A stretch of 64,000 nt of DNA from Anaerolineales bacterium (GTDB lineage Bacteria > Chloroflexota > Anaerolineae > 4572-78 > J111): NCBI GenBank assembly GCA_015075185.1, contig JABTUW010000003.1, positions 496,001-560,000 of the forward strand, read 5' to 3'. Positions within the stretch are counted from its first letter, which is position 1. Every line of letters begins with the position of its first letter. Below the pieces are notes generated by a model, which saw only the letters and a program-made list of their open reading frames with translations, had not been told where the DNA came from and did not search any database. The translations under genes were made by a program, and so were the position numbers. This document shows, in pieces, positions 18,006-26,678 of the stretch.

Positions 18006-19478
18006 CTACTTTAGAGCATCAGCCGCAAAATCAGCCAGGAGGCAGTAGCGGCGATAAATCGATTCGTACACCGCGGCCAACTCCGGGCGCGGATGCAGCG
18101 GTTGAGGCTCGGCAAAGGTGCGGTTGAGGGCCTCGTCAAAAGAGGTGGTCGGGTCCAGGGCAGTGGCGCAGTAGGCGTAAATGGCGCGGGTAACGGTCTC
18201 CTGACCGGCATAGAGCAGCACCGGGCGCTGGCAAACATCGGCAATGATTTGCGGCCAGCCAGAAATGGTAGCGCCGCCGCCGGCCAGCGCCAGTTCTTGG
18301 ATAGCCACACCCAATTCCTCGGCAATTTCCAACAGGCGGCGGAGGCTGTATGCGACTCCTTCTAAGACAGCCCGGCCCATATGCGCCCGCTGATGGGTCA
18401 AGGTTAACCCATAAAAGCTGCCGCGTAGAGCATCGTTCCAATAGGGGCAGCGCTCGCCGGCCAGGAAGGGTAAAAAGAAAAGCCCGTCAGCACCAGGGGG
18501 GGTCTGGGCAGCGGCATCAAGGATAGTCTGCAAGGGCGTGCCCGGATCGTAGAGTGCCTGCCAGGCCCATGTCAGCGCCGCCCCACTGGTAGAAAGAACC
18601 CCGTTGAGCAGGCGGTAAGGTAAAAGCGGGTAGATATACAAACGCTGGCAGGAGACGTCAATAGCCTGGTCGGCGGGCAGCAGCGTAGAGAGCATGCCCG
18701 AACTGCCCAGGGAACAGGTCAGGCGGCCCAGCTTGGGCGGCGCCCCACCCAGTAAGGCAATCACATCACCCGCGCCGACGATCACTTTGGTCGTGGGAGA
18801 CAGACCCAGGCGAGCGGCTGCGTCGGGCAGGAGCGGGCCGGCGTCAGCCTCTGCGGGTTGGAGGGGCGGCAGAACAGCGGGGCTGAGCTTCAGCCCCGCC
18901 AGCCGTTCGGTGGCCCAGGCTCGCCGTTCTAAATCCAGCAAGGCCGCCCCGCCCGCTTCGGTCAGGTCGGTCATCACCTGGCCGGTCAGCCGGTAGCGCA
19001 GATAATCTTTGGGCCAGAGCAGGGTATGGGTACGAGCCAGTACCTCCGGCTGGTGGCGGGCCAGCCAGAGCAGTTTGGGCAGGGTGTAGGTTGAATTTAG
19101 TTGTGAAGAGGGCAGTTTTAGCTGGTGCAAAAGCTCGGCTGTTTCGTCTGTGGCCCGCCGGTCGAGCCAGAGAATCGTGGGTGACAGGGGCTGACCGGCC
19201 TCATCGAGCAGTACGGCCGTGTGCATTTGGCCGGTCAACCCCAGCGCCTGTACGGCCTGCAAATCATAGCCTGACGTCCGTAACTCAGCCAGAGCTGCGA
19301 CGAGGGCAGCCCACCACTCCAAAGGGTCGGCTTCGGCCCAGCCCGGCTGCGGGATACGATAATCGTAGCGCCGAGTCGCCGTGGTCAGTACCTGGCCGTC
19401 GGCGGTGTAAAGCACTGCTTTGAGCGCCGATGTGCCGACATCTATGGCTAGAGTAGAGGTGGATATCTCACGTTTCAC
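18006..19478 (-). CDS. FGGY-family carbohydrate kinase (xylulokinase-like)
   Basis: 490 aa, the usual length for XylB. The N-lobe starts with the phosphate-1 loop LAIDVGTSALKAVLY. LGLTGQMHTAVLLDEAGQPL and TILWLDRRA match the xylulokinase substrate region. The C-lobe contains LTCSLGSSGMLSTLL and the adenosine motif ELALAGGGATISGWPQIIADV. Family knowledge: it phosphorylates a ketose, classically D-xylulose, with ATP in the cytoplasm. It lies between the MDR dehydrogenase and the aldolase, so a chain polyol to ketose to ketose phosphate to trioses is inferred. The upstream spacer is a low-complexity repeat (ACGTTTCACGTTTC), and no strong ribosome-binding site is visible. Confidence 0.9.
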   Translation of the reverse strand: MKREISTSTLAIDVGTSALKAVLYTADGQVLTTATRRYDYRIPQPGWAEADPLEWWAALVAALAELRTSGYDLQAVQALGLTGQMHTAVLLDEAGQPLSPTILWLDRRATDETAELLHQLKLPSSQLNSTYTLPKLLWLARHQPEVLARTHTLLWPKDYLRYRLTGQVMTDLTEAGGAALLDLERRAWATERLAGLKLSPAVLPPLQPAEADAGPLLPDAAARLGLSPTTKVIVGAGDVIALLGGAPPKLGRLTCSLGSSGMLSTLLPADQAIDVSCQRLYIYPLLPYRLLNGVLSTSGAALTWAWQALYDPGTPLQTILDAAAQTPPGADGLFFLPFLAGERCPYWNDALRGSFYGLTLTHQRAHMGRAVLEGVAYSLRRLLEIAEELGVAIQELALAGGGATISGWPQIIADVCQRPVLLYAGQETVTRAIYAYCATALDPTTSFDEALNRTFAEPQPLHPRPELAAVYESIYRRYCLLADFAADALK

Positions 19479-19520
19479 GTTTCAGAGCCAAAACCCGGAA
19501 CCTTCAACCTTCAACTGTTT
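19469..19520. repeat. low-complexity repeat at kinase/dehydrogenase junction
   Basis: This consists of short direct repeats (TCACGTTTCACGTTTC, then AACCTTCAACCTTCAAC). It encodes the last residues of the dehydrogenase (AQTVEG) and reaches into the start of the kinase gene, so it appears to have been inserted at the gene junction. Confidence 0.55.
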
Positions 19521-20559
19521 GTGCTGCTGCGCCGTTGACTTCCATCATGATTTTCAATCCTTCGGCATTCTTGACCATTTCCAGGCCGCGCCCCAATTCC
19601 TCCAGCGGCAGCAAATGGCTGACCAGACTGGCCGTATCTACCTGGCCGTTCTGGATATAATCGAGGGCGCGCTGCATATTTACCGGCGCGCTATCGGAGG
19701 AACCGGTCAGGATATATTCGCCATAATGGATCAGATTGGGATCAAGGCGCAGTTCATCGCGGGGATAAATCCCGGCGAAGATGTTGAGCCGCCCGCCGGG
19801 AGCCAGCAGGGGCAGGGTCTGCTCGACCAGCCGGGCTGAGCCAACGGCAATAACCACCGCATCCACACCCCAGCCGTCGGTCACTTCCTTGACAAACGCG
19901 CCCAGGTCATTCTCCTGGGAATTGACGGTCCAATCCGCGCCTAGCGCTTTGGCTTTTTCCAACCGGGCCGGGATCAGGTCGGCGGCGATGACTCGCGCTC
20001 CATGGAGCCGGGCAACTTGCATGTGCATCAAGCCAATTGGCCCCAATCCTACCACCAGTTCGACCTCGCCGGGCTGAAGGTGGAGCATATCCTGTCCCCG
20101 CACCACGCAAGCCAGCGGCTCCGTAAACGCGGCCGCTTTCATATCAGTCCCGGGTCGAAGCGGGTAGATGTTTTGCTGCGGCAGGAGGATGTAGTCGGCG
20201 TAACCGCCGCTAAACTGCTGGTAGGTCGGACGCCGGCACAGGTTGGGCCGCCCACGGCGGCAGGCCAGGCACGTTCCACATTTGACGATGAAATCGCCGA
20301 CTACCGGCTGGCCGGCGGTCAAATGCTTCACTTTTGAACCAAAGCCGGCGACATAGCCGGAGCTTTCGTGGCCCAGCACGCGGGGAAAAGCGACCGACGA
20401 GGATTTTCCGGAAAAAGCGCGCACATCCCAGGGGCAAATGCCGGTATAGGCGACTTTCACCAGGACTTCGTTGTCGCCGACTTCAAAGATGGGCCGTTGG
20501 CGGACTTCCAACTGGCCCGGTTTTTCGCACCACATTTGGCGCATGGTTTGGGTAGTCAT
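19504..20559 (-). CDS. zinc-dependent MDR alcohol/polyol dehydrogenase
   Basis: 351 aa from ATG 20559, placed 8 nt after AAAAGG; an ATG two codons earlier is too close to that site. Medium-chain dehydrogenase features: catalytic zinc residues in GICPWD and LGHES, four structural-zinc cysteines in CGTCLACRRGRPNLC, the EPLACVV helix, and a Rossmann NAD site VVGLGPIGLMHMQVARL. Family knowledge: the closest groups are sorbitol/L-iditol 2-dehydrogenase and threonine dehydrogenase. In this operon, oxidation of a sugar alcohol to a ketose is the likely job. The C-terminus is encoded by the low-complexity repeat. Confidence 0.9.
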   Translation of the reverse strand: MTTQTMRQMWCEKPGQLEVRQRPIFEVGDNEVLVKVAYTGICPWDVRAFSGKSSSVAFPRVLGHESSGYVAGFGSKVKHLTAGQPVVGDFIVKCGTCLACRRGRPNLCRRPTYQQFSGGYADYILLPQQNIYPLRPGTDMKAAAFTEPLACVVRGQDMLHLQPGEVELVVGLGPIGLMHMQVARLHGARVIAADLIPARLEKAKALGADWTVNSQENDLGAFVKEVTDGWGVDAVVIAVGSARLVEQTLPLLAPGGRLNIFAGIYPRDELRLDPNLIHYGEYILTGSSDSAPVNMQRALDYIQNGQVDTASLVSHLLPLEELGRGLEMVKNAEGLKIMMEVNGAAAQTVEG

Positions 20560-20575
20560 AGTCATTACCTTTTTA

Positions 20576-20651
20576 TCGGACCGCCGACAGCAGACCGCCG
20601 ACCGCCACGAAAAACTTTTTCGGCAGTCAGCGGTCGGTGGTCAGTGGTCGT
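20576..20651. repeat. hairpin repeat of ACCGCCGACC type
   Basis: The left arm, rich in ACCGCCGAC and ACCGCC, pairs with the right arm GGCAGTCAGCGGTCGGTGG, with a short AAAAACTTTTT loop. Related pieces occur in frame at 31741-31770 and in the gaps near 49975-50010 and 60056-60090. Confidence 0.65.
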
Positions 20652-20656
20652 TTTTT

Positions 20657-21484
20657 TTATCCTTTCGCTGCGCCCATGGTCAGACCTTGCACAAAGTAGC
20701 GATTCAGGAACAGCGAGATAATCATGGCCGGGATCATGGCGAAAATACACATGACCGCCATACGGCCCCAACTGATCTCGACGGCGCTGAAGGTCGCCAG
20801 AATACCCAGGGGCATCGTTTTGGTGGCCGGGGAGGTCAGCATGAGCGCGAACAGAAAATCATTCCAGGAGAAGATAATGCAGTACAACGCCGAGGCGACA
20901 ATACCCGGAATTGACAGGGGCAGGGCAATTCTAAAAAAAGCCTGGAGGTGAGAGGCTCCATCCACCAGGGCCGCCTCTTCCATCTCCTGGGGCACGTCTT
21001 TAAAGTAGCTGCGCATCATCCAGACGACAAAGGAGGCGTCGAAGGCGGTATCAAGCAGGATGACGGCGGCATAAGTGCCCAACAGCCGCAGGTCCCGCAT
21101 GAGCAGGTAGAAGGGAATGAGCATAGCAATCGGCGGGATCATCAATAGCAGCAAGAAGAAATAGGATGAGCCGTTGATCAGCCGGGATTTGCTGCGGGCA
21201 ATGGCGTAGCCTGCCGGCACTCCCAACAGCAGCGACAGCAGGGTCGCCCCGGCGGAAATGATAATGCTGTTGGTCAAGAACAGGGTGATCTGTGAGTTTT
21301 GCCAGACTTCTTGAAAGTTCTTGAGGGTATAATCAAAAATAAGCCACTTGGGTGGAATAGCAAATGCCTCCCGGCCAAACTTAAAAGCGGTGGTGAACAG
21401 CCAAAACAGCGGCAGCATAAAAAAGAGGATCACCAGGATAATGGCGATGTTTTGGAGTGTTTTTTCAAAAGCGCTTGTTTTCAT
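20657..21484 (-). CDS. carbohydrate ABC transporter permease, MalG type
   Basis: 275 aa with six predicted membrane helices and the MalG-type coupling (EAA) loop EEAALVDGASHLQAFFRIALPL around residues 175-195. The N-terminus has a long first helix (NIAIILVILFFMLPLFWLF). It ends in the typical QGLTMGAAKG tail of sugar CUT1 permeases. It follows the MalF-type permease by 14 bp. No ATPase gene is present in the operon, so a shared MsmX-like ATPase encoded elsewhere is inferred, as is common for CUT1 systems. Confidence 0.93.
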   Translation of the reverse strand: MKTSAFEKTLQNIAIILVILFFMLPLFWLFTTAFKFGREAFAIPPKWLIFDYTLKNFQEVWQNSQITLFLTNSIIISAGATLLSLLLGVPAGYAIARSKSRLINGSSYFFLLLLMIPPIAMLIPFYLLMRDLRLLGTYAAVILLDTAFDASFVVWMMRSYFKDVPQEMEEAALVDGASHLQAFFRIALPLSIPGIVASALYCIIFSWNDFLFALMLTSPATKTMPLGILATFSAVEISWGRMAVMCIFAMIPAMIISLFLNRYFVQGLTMGAAKG

Positions 21485-21498
21485 CTTTACCCGGCCTC

Positions 21499-22440
21499 TT
21501 AAAGCCTCTGCCGTTCCAAAACTCTGATATAGAAAATGGACAAAATAGCCACCACGACCAGCAGAATATTGGCCAGGGCGGCCGCGTAACCCATATCGAA
21601 AAAGGTCATGCCCACTGTGTAGATGTGAAAATTCAGGACGGTGGTGGCGCTGCCCGGCCCGCCGGCCGTAGTCGCATAGATGATGTCAAAAACTTTGAAT
21701 GATTGCATAGTCCGCAGGAGCAGGCCAACCAGCAGCGTCGGTTTGAGTAAAGGCAAAGTGATAAACCAAAAACTCTGCCAACGGCTGGCTCCATCCACCA
21801 GGGCGGCCTCATAAGGTTCGCGGGGCAGGCTTTTGAGACCGGCCAGGAAAATCACCATCAGCAGTGGGCTCCACTGCCACAAATCAACCAGGATGATCGC
21901 CGGCATAGCCCAGGCGCTTTCGCCCAGCGGTCCTCGGCCCATGTTCACCCCTAAGAGCTTGAAGTAGTAGGGAATAACCCCAAAATCAACGTTGTACAGC
22001 GATTTCCAAACCAGCCCGACCACCAGGGGCGGAATAGCCATCGGCAGGAGCAGAAACGAGCGGACAAGCTGCATCAACCGGGTTTCGGCGGAGAGGAGCA
22101 AGGCCAGAGCCAGGCCCATCACAATTTCGGTGGTGACGGTGCCGACCACAAAAATCAGCGTTGCGCTCAACGCCCCAGTGACCTGTTTGTCCTGAAAGGC
22201 ATTGAGGTAGTTATCAAACCAGAGAAAGGTTTTGATTTGGTTGGGATCGGTTAGGCGATACTTAAAAAAGCTGATAAAAAAAGAAAAAGCCAGGGGGTAG
22301 ATCGAGATGACCAGGACAAACAGCAGCAGCGGCGCCAACAACAGCAGATAGTGATATTCGGCTGGGATATAGCGCCGCCAGCCGAATGGAGAGAATGTTT
22401 TTGTGTGAGCAATCTTTGGACTTTCGGGTAGTGAAGTCAC
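21499..22440 (-). CDS. carbohydrate ABC transporter permease, MalF type
   Basis: 313 aa from GTG 22440, with AAGG upstream. Six helices start with YLLLLAPLLLFVLVISIYPL. The coupling loop EAALVDGASRWQSFWFITLPLL lies near residues 210-235, and the GGPGSATTVLNFHIY stretch is typical of CUT1 MalF/UgpA permeases. It forms the inner-membrane pore with the downstream MalG-type protein. The gap to the binding-protein gene contains two strong hairpins that may lower read-through, a common way to make more binding protein than permease. Confidence 0.93.
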   Translation of the reverse strand: MTSLPESPKIAHTKTFSPFGWRRYIPAEYHYLLLLAPLLLFVLVISIYPLAFSFFISFFKYRLTDPNQIKTFLWFDNYLNAFQDKQVTGALSATLIFVVGTVTTEIVMGLALALLLSAETRLMQLVRSFLLLPMAIPPLVVGLVWKSLYNVDFGVIPYYFKLLGVNMGRGPLGESAWAMPAIILVDLWQWSPLLMVIFLAGLKSLPREPYEAALVDGASRWQSFWFITLPLLKPTLLVGLLLRTMQSFKVFDIIYATTAGGPGSATTVLNFHIYTVGMTFFDMGYAAALANILLVVVAILSIFYIRVLERQRL

Positions 22441-22463
22441 TGGAAAAACCTTAGCAAGAATAA

Positions 22464-22492
22464 CTCGTGCCCAAACTCAGTTTGGGCACGAG
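22464..22492. repeat. perfect palindromic repeat, CTCGTGCCCAAACT family
   Basis: 14-bp perfect arms CTCGTGCCCAAACT / AGTTTGGGCACGAG have a 1-nt centre. It is a family member of 16807-16839. Confidence 0.8.
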
Positions 22493-22500
22493 AGGGAAGA

Positions 22501-22533
22501 AGACCCTAAAGGTCTGCAAGACCTTTAGGGTCT
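22501..22533. repeat. perfect palindromic repeat, AGACCCTAAAGGTCT family
   Basis: 15-bp perfect arms AGACCCTAAAGGTCT / AGACCTTTAGGGTCT enclose the loop GCA. It is similar in design to the in-frame palindrome at 51215-51247. It lies 12 bp after the binding-protein stop codon and could act as an mRNA-stabilising or attenuating hairpin in the operon. Confidence 0.8.
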
Positions 22534-22545
22534 CCAAATTGGAAC

Positions 22546-23934
22546 TTACTTCATATTCGCTTCAACTTGAGCCTGGGCCTGATCCAAAGCTTCCTGGGCC
22601 GACATCTCACCCACCAGATAGCCATTGACCGCCGTGCCCAGGGCATCCTGAATGATGCTGTACTGCGGAATGCGCGGACGGTAGTCGCCGTCGCCTTTTT
22701 CAAATGACTCCAGCAGGAGAGGGAACCAGGGGTACTCTTTGTTCAGTTCGGGATCGGTCAGGGTGCTGCGGCGGATCGGCGCACCGTCGTTGCGAATCCA
22801 TTCCTTCTGGACTTCGGGGCTGGACAGCCACTTGATGAACTCCCAGGCCGCTTCCTGCTCCTGCTTGGTCGAGTCAGCATTAATGCCGATACCCCACCCG
22901 CCAAAGCCGTACTTTGGTTCGACACCCTCGCCGACGGGGGCCAGGGTAATATCAACTTTGCCCACAATTGAGGAGATTTCCGGGTTTTCGTAACCGGCGC
23001 GGGCGATACTCCAGCCTTCCATCATGGCTACCTTGCCGGAACGAAACGCGGTTTCGCGCTGATCCCACCAGTAGTCGGTTGAGCCGGGGGGAGCATACTT
23101 AAAGAGCGAACCGAAGTGCTCCAATATTTTTACATGTTCCGGGGTATTGAGTTTCGGTTTGCCATCTTTATCCAGGATGGAGCCGCCAAACTGCTGCACC
23201 CAGGCCATATAATCCTGGGCTACCGCCGAGCCTTTGGCCCCTAACAGGGCGACGCCGTAAAAATCCTGATCGGCCTTGGTCAGCTTCTCCGCCACGGTGA
23301 GTAGTTCCTCCTGGGTCTTGGGCGGCTCGATGCCGGCCTCGGCCAGCACGTCTTTGCGGTAGTTGAGGACGTTAGCATAGCCGGCCAGGGGATAAGCCCA
23401 ATGTTTGCCTTCATATTCGCCCAAGGTCCAGGACACCGGCATGATGTCGTCGAGCTGCAACTGATCTTTGTCGCGCTCCATAAATTCATCCAGAGGCAGG
23501 GTGTACTTGTTGGCGGCATATTCCCCACTCCAAACGATGTCAACGGTCATCAGGTCATAATTGGCGGTGTGGCCGACAAAATCAGCCGTGAGTTTTTGGT
23601 ACAGGTCCACGTAGCCCAACTCATCCATAGTAATTTTAATGCCGGTCTCTTCTTCAAACTTGGGGATGAGAGCCCGGAAGGCCGCTACGTATTGGTCGGT
23701 CATGGAGGCCAGAACCAACTGCGTACCGGCAAAGGATTTGTCGCCGGCGGGGGCTGCGGCGGCTTCTTCGGTGGCCGCAGGCGCAGCGGGTTCTGCCGTC
23801 GCCGCTTTTTCCTCGGTAGCGGCAGGTTGGGGAGCAGCCGGAGCCGCAGTCGGAGCAGCGCCGCATTGGGCGGCCACCAGGGCCAGGAGTACCAACACGA
23901 CTACCAACGCAAAGTAAAATCTTCTGGTTTGCAT
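22546..23934 (-). CDS. sugar ABC transporter substrate-binding lipoprotein
   Basis: 462 aa. The signal peptide ends in the lipobox LVAAQ-Cys24, followed by a long Ala/Pro/Thr/Glu linker (about 25-66) and a family 1 binding-protein fold with VKILEHFGSLFKY, MEGWSIARAGYENPEISS and YGFGGWGIGINADSTKQEQEAAWEFIKWL-type features (quoted in pieces). Family knowledge: it delivers a sugar, polyol or oligosaccharide to the MalF/MalG permeases. A GAGGAAAG ribosome-binding site precedes the ATG. The lipobox contrasts with the non-lipidated LysM-type binding protein at 55584. Confidence 0.92.
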   Translation of the reverse strand: MQTRRFYFALVVVLVLLALVAAQCGAAPTAAPAAPQPAATEEKAATAEPAAPAATEEAAAAPAGDKSFAGTQLVLASMTDQYVAAFRALIPKFEEETGIKITMDELGYVDLYQKLTADFVGHTANYDLMTVDIVWSGEYAANKYTLPLDEFMERDKDQLQLDDIMPVSWTLGEYEGKHWAYPLAGYANVLNYRKDVLAEAGIEPPKTQEELLTVAEKLTKADQDFYGVALLGAKGSAVAQDYMAWVQQFGGSILDKDGKPKLNTPEHVKILEHFGSLFKYAPPGSTDYWWDQRETAFRSGKVAMMEGWSIARAGYENPEISSIVGKVDITLAPVGEGVEPKYGFGGWGIGINADSTKQEQEAAWEFIKWLSSPEVQKEWIRNDGAPIRRSTLTDPELNKEYPWFPLLLESFEKGDGDYRPRIPQYSIIQDALGTAVNGYLVGEMSAQEALDQAQAQVEANMK

Positions 23935-24084
23935 AGTCTTTCCTCACTTACTGAGTCTTAAAAAATAAATCTTTGACGAGGCGCCTAGCCAGGCATCCTC
24001 AGAGTACGGATTTCTGAACCTGTTTCGTGCATGTGTTTTTGTATCTTTGCCTCCTTTTGAGCGGTCAAGCTCGGCTTAAAATAG

Positions 24085-24840
24085 TCAGCGCGTGAGGTGA
24101 ACGGAGTACTTGTAGCGGTCGCCCCGGTTGAACATGCGGTGATACTCAATAGGGATCGCCGTATCGGTGTAAACCGTTCCTTCGATGAGCAGCAAAGGCG
24201 TGCCTACCTCGATCTGGAGCAATTCAGCATGCCTGGCTTCAGCCGATACTGCCTGAATAGTTTCGGCAGCTCTGACCAGCACGATGCCTTTTTTCTCCAA
24301 AATTGACCAGAGGGACCTTTCGCGCTCCAGTTCAGCGGGAGTCAAATACGATTCGGACGGCAAGTTCAGGTAAACTTCCGAGACGCCCAGGGGTTCATCG
24401 TCAACCAGCCGCAGGCGCTCAACCATCCAGATCCACTGGCCTTTTTCGACCTCCAGGGCAGTGGCCACGTCACTGCTGGCTTTCTCGTGCCGCAACGCCA
24501 GCAAACGCGATCCGGGCCGGTAGCCTTCCTCGGCGGTGGCGGTTGAAAAACTCTTCAGCCGGTTCATGGGGCGTTCGATCTTGGGCCAGGCCACGAAGGT
24601 GCCCTTGCCCTGCCGGGTAACCAGGTGCCCTTCACGAGCCAATTCATCTATCGCCCGGCGCACGGTGATCCGGCTCACCCGAAACCTTCGCCCCAGTTCC
24701 TGTTCGCTGGGAATGGCATCACCCACCTCCAGCGCGTGGCTTTGAATTAAAGCGAGTAACGCCTCTTTAAGCTGAGAGTAAAGAGGGACAGGCAAAGTTC
24801 GGTCTATGGATCCTGGCTGTAATAGATCGGCCATCATCAT
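24085..24840 (-). CDS. GntR-family regulator with UTRA ligand domain
   Basis: 251 aa. An N-terminal winged helix (about 18-85: PLYSQLKEALLALIQSHAL, PSEQELGRRFRVSRITVRRA, GTFVAWP) is followed by a UTRA sensor domain (about 95-245: VYLNLPSE, PLLLIEGTVYTDTAIPIEYH). Family knowledge: the HutC/FarR subgroup represses catabolic operons until the substrate or a pathway intermediate binds. It is the first gene of the minus-strand sugar operon, and a palindrome TTGTTATAACAA lies just upstream in its leader, so autoregulation is likely. Confidence 0.93.
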   Translation of the reverse strand: MMMADLLQPGSIDRTLPVPLYSQLKEALLALIQSHALEVGDAIPSEQELGRRFRVSRITVRRAIDELAREGHLVTRQGKGTFVAWPKIERPMNRLKSFSTATAEEGYRPGSRLLALRHEKASSDVATALEVEKGQWIWMVERLRLVDDEPLGVSEVYLNLPSESYLTPAELERERSLWSILEKKGIVLVRAAETIQAVSAEARHAELLQIEVGTPLLLIEGTVYTDTAIPIEYHRMFNRGDRYKYSVHLTR

Positions 24841-24862
24841 GGAAGGCTGTTGCCGCGTTTAT

Positions 24863-24874
24863 TTGTTATAACAA
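24863..24874. promoter_or_regulatory. candidate GntR/HutC operator
   Basis: TTGTTATAACAA is a perfect 12-bp palindrome of the TGTnnnnACA kind bound by HutC-type GntR regulators. A weaker partner (TGTTATTACA) lies at 24886-24895. The pair sits between the operon promoter and gntR. Confidence 0.6.
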
Positions 24875-24904
24875 TTAATTTTAAATGTTATTACAAGTGA
24901 CCCG

Positions 24905-24933
24905 ATATTAACATGAAGAGCACGACTTGTCAA
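24905..24933 (-). promoter_or_regulatory. promoter of the gntR/sugar operon
   Basis: On the minus strand, TTGACA (24933-24928), a 17-bp spacer and TAATAT (24910-24905). The candidate operator lies about 25-35 bp downstream of the start point, where a bound repressor would block elongation or initiation. Confidence 0.75.
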
Positions 24934-24970
24934 AATCCTGCCCGCCCTGCCCTCTTCCAGCCACTATTTC

Positions 24971-24999
24971 TTGTTTTCAACGCGCTTCGAGTGTAATAT
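24971..24999 (+). promoter_or_regulatory. promoter of the GNAT acetyltransferase gene
   Basis: TTGTTT (24971-24976), 17 bp, TAATAT (24994-24999). It diverges from the gntR promoter. Confidence 0.6.
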
Positions 25000-25048
25000 C
25001 GCCCCGTGTTTACTTAAATTTTAACGGTTAGCCCAAGGAGAAGTGACC

Positions 25049-25741
25049 ATGCCAGAAACACCCCTGCCGCCAATCCTGCCCGCCGAGGTTCTCGCCCGCC
25101 GCGAACAGTTATCGCTCAAACCTGTACCGGTCACACTGACCGGGCGTTTTGTCCGACTGGAGCCGCTCATCGTCGAGCGCGATGCGCAGCCCCTCTTTGA
25201 GTTTTCCAACGGCAGCTCCATCGTTTTGGGGGAGCGCTCGATTGAGGCTTACGACGCCGACAGCCTGATCTGGCGCTATATGTTCAACGGCCCGTTTGCC
25301 AGCCTGGCCGATTTCAGCGCCAGTTTGCAGGAGCAGGTGGATGCTGTCAATGGCTTATGTCTGTGCGTCTTCGACCTGGCTTCGGGCCGGCAGGTCGGCG
25401 TGACCAATTACATGAACAACGTCCCGGCCCACCTGAAGATTGAACTGGGCGGTATCTGGTACAGTCCCGTCGCCCAGCGCAGCAGCGCCAACACCGAGGC
25501 GACCTACCTGATGTTGAAGCATGCCTTTGAGTTAGGTTATCGCCGCCTGGAGTGGAAGTGCCACGCCCACAATGAACGTTCCCGCCGGGCTGCGCTGCGC
25601 ATGGGCTTTAAATTTGAGGGGATTCAAGACAATCACCTCATCGTTAAGGGACGCAGCCGCGACACAGCCTGGTATCGGATTTTAGATACGGAATGGCCGG
25701 AGGTACAGACTCACCTTGAACGGCTTCTATATGGCGGGTAG
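25049..25741 (+). CDS. GNAT acetyltransferase, RimJ/RimL type
   Basis: 230 aa from ATG 25049, 8 nt after AAGGAG; the GTG at 25043 is too close to that site. The N-terminal half carries VTLTGRFVRLEPL. The acetyl-CoA part contains LGGIWYSPVAQRSSANTEAT, AFELGYRRLEWKCHAHNERS and ALRMGFKFEG, the classic RimJ/RimL pattern in which Asn of HNERS and the R-x-G-x-K/E strand are typical. Family knowledge: it acetylates an N-terminal amine or small amine. A monocistronic unit is likely, and the substrate is unknown. Confidence 0.9.
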   Translation: MPETPLPPILPAEVLARREQLSLKPVPVTLTGRFVRLEPLIVERDAQPLFEFSNGSSIVLGERSIEAYDADSLIWRYMFNGPFASLADFSASLQEQVDAVNGLCLCVFDLASGRQVGVTNYMNNVPAHLKIELGGIWYSPVAQRSSANTEATYLMLKHAFELGYRRLEWKCHAHNERSRRAALRMGFKFEGIQDNHLIVKGRSRDTAWYRILDTEWPEVQTHLERLLYGG

Positions 25742-25789
25742 ATCTTAAGGCCGCCCACCTGGCCGGACCAGAACCAAAGCAAGCATTTT

Positions 25790-25818
25790 TGTGATAACTT
25801 TCACCCTCGTGGTACAAT
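25790..25818 (+). promoter_or_regulatory. promoter of the DUF2085/two-component unit
   Basis: TTGTGA (25789-25794) and TACAAT (25813-25818) with 18 bp between. The start point would lie only a few bases before ATG 25831, so that start may be leaderless or ATG 25843 may be used. Confidence 0.5.
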
Positions 25819-25830
25819 AACTATCAGCGC

Positions 25831-26661
25831 ATGGCAGAATCAATGTCAAATCCTAACGTCCCCACCCGTCGTCTTACCAGATATCAGCCGTTTATGTGGG
25901 CCGTATCGGCCTTGGTTATTGCCGTTTTTCTCTTTTCGCCACCGGTAACCCTGCTTGATAAAACGCACGCAATCGGTTACGCCATCTGCCATCAAATTCC
26001 AGGCCGCTCGTTTCAGCTAGACGGCCAGACCCTGCCCTTGTGTGCTCGCTGTACCGGCATTTATTTGGGCGCACTGCTGGGTCTCGTTGGCATGAGCCTG
26101 ATGAAGCGTTACCACTCGGTTGAGTTACCTCCTACCAGGGTGTTGATAACTTTAATAGCCTTCATTGGGTTGATGGGCATTGATGGCGTAAACTCCTACC
26201 TTTCATTTTTTCCTAAGCTACCGCACCTTTACGAGCCGCAAAACTGGCTGCGTTTGACCACCGGCACGCTGCACGGTCTGGCCATGAGCGCCCTGGTTTA
26301 TCCGGTCATGAACGGCGCTTTGTGGCATCCCAATAACGCTCAGAATGAGCCGGCCCTCAGAAACTTTAAGGAGTTGCTGTTTTTTCTCGCCGGTGCAGCC
26401 GCCATCACCCTCATCGTACTCTGGCAGCAGCCGTTTCTGCTTTATCCTCTGGCTTTTCTGAGTACCCTCGGCGTGCTGCTGATGTTGGGCATCGTCGGGG
26501 CGGTGCTGGCGGTGATTCTGACCCGCCGCGAAGGAACCGCGCGTGCCTGGTCAGATTTAGCCTTACCTGGCGTGATGGGCTTAGCCAGCGCCTTCTTAAT
26601 TGTCGAGGCTATGGGCGGCCTGCGGGCCATCCTGGTTCAAGCAGCCGGGGTGCCGTTTTAA
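25831..26661 (+). CDS. DUF2085 integral membrane protein
   Basis: 276 aa, about seven membrane helices. It carries the family signature CHQIPGRSFQLDGQTLPLC followed by ARCTGIYLG near residues 53-80: conserved His, Cys and Arg residues that suggest metal or redox cofactor binding. Its C-terminal half (about 165-275) is a further hydrophobic domain. The biochemical role of DUF2085 is not established. It lies 17 bp upstream of the response-regulator gene on the same strand and probably shares its transcript, so it may be an accessory membrane component of the two-component system. Confidence 0.85.
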   Translation: MAESMSNPNVPTRRLTRYQPFMWAVSALVIAVFLFSPPVTLLDKTHAIGYAICHQIPGRSFQLDGQTLPLCARCTGIYLGALLGLVGMSLMKRYHSVELPPTRVLITLIAFIGLMGIDGVNSYLSFFPKLPHLYEPQNWLRLTTGTLHGLAMSALVYPVMNGALWHPNNAQNEPALRNFKELLFFLAGAAAITLIVLWQQPFLLYPLAFLSTLGVLLMLGIVGAVLAVILTRREGTARAWSDLALPGVMGLASAFLIVEAMGGLRAILVQAAGVPF

Positions 26662-26678
26662 AGTTAGGATAAAAACCA

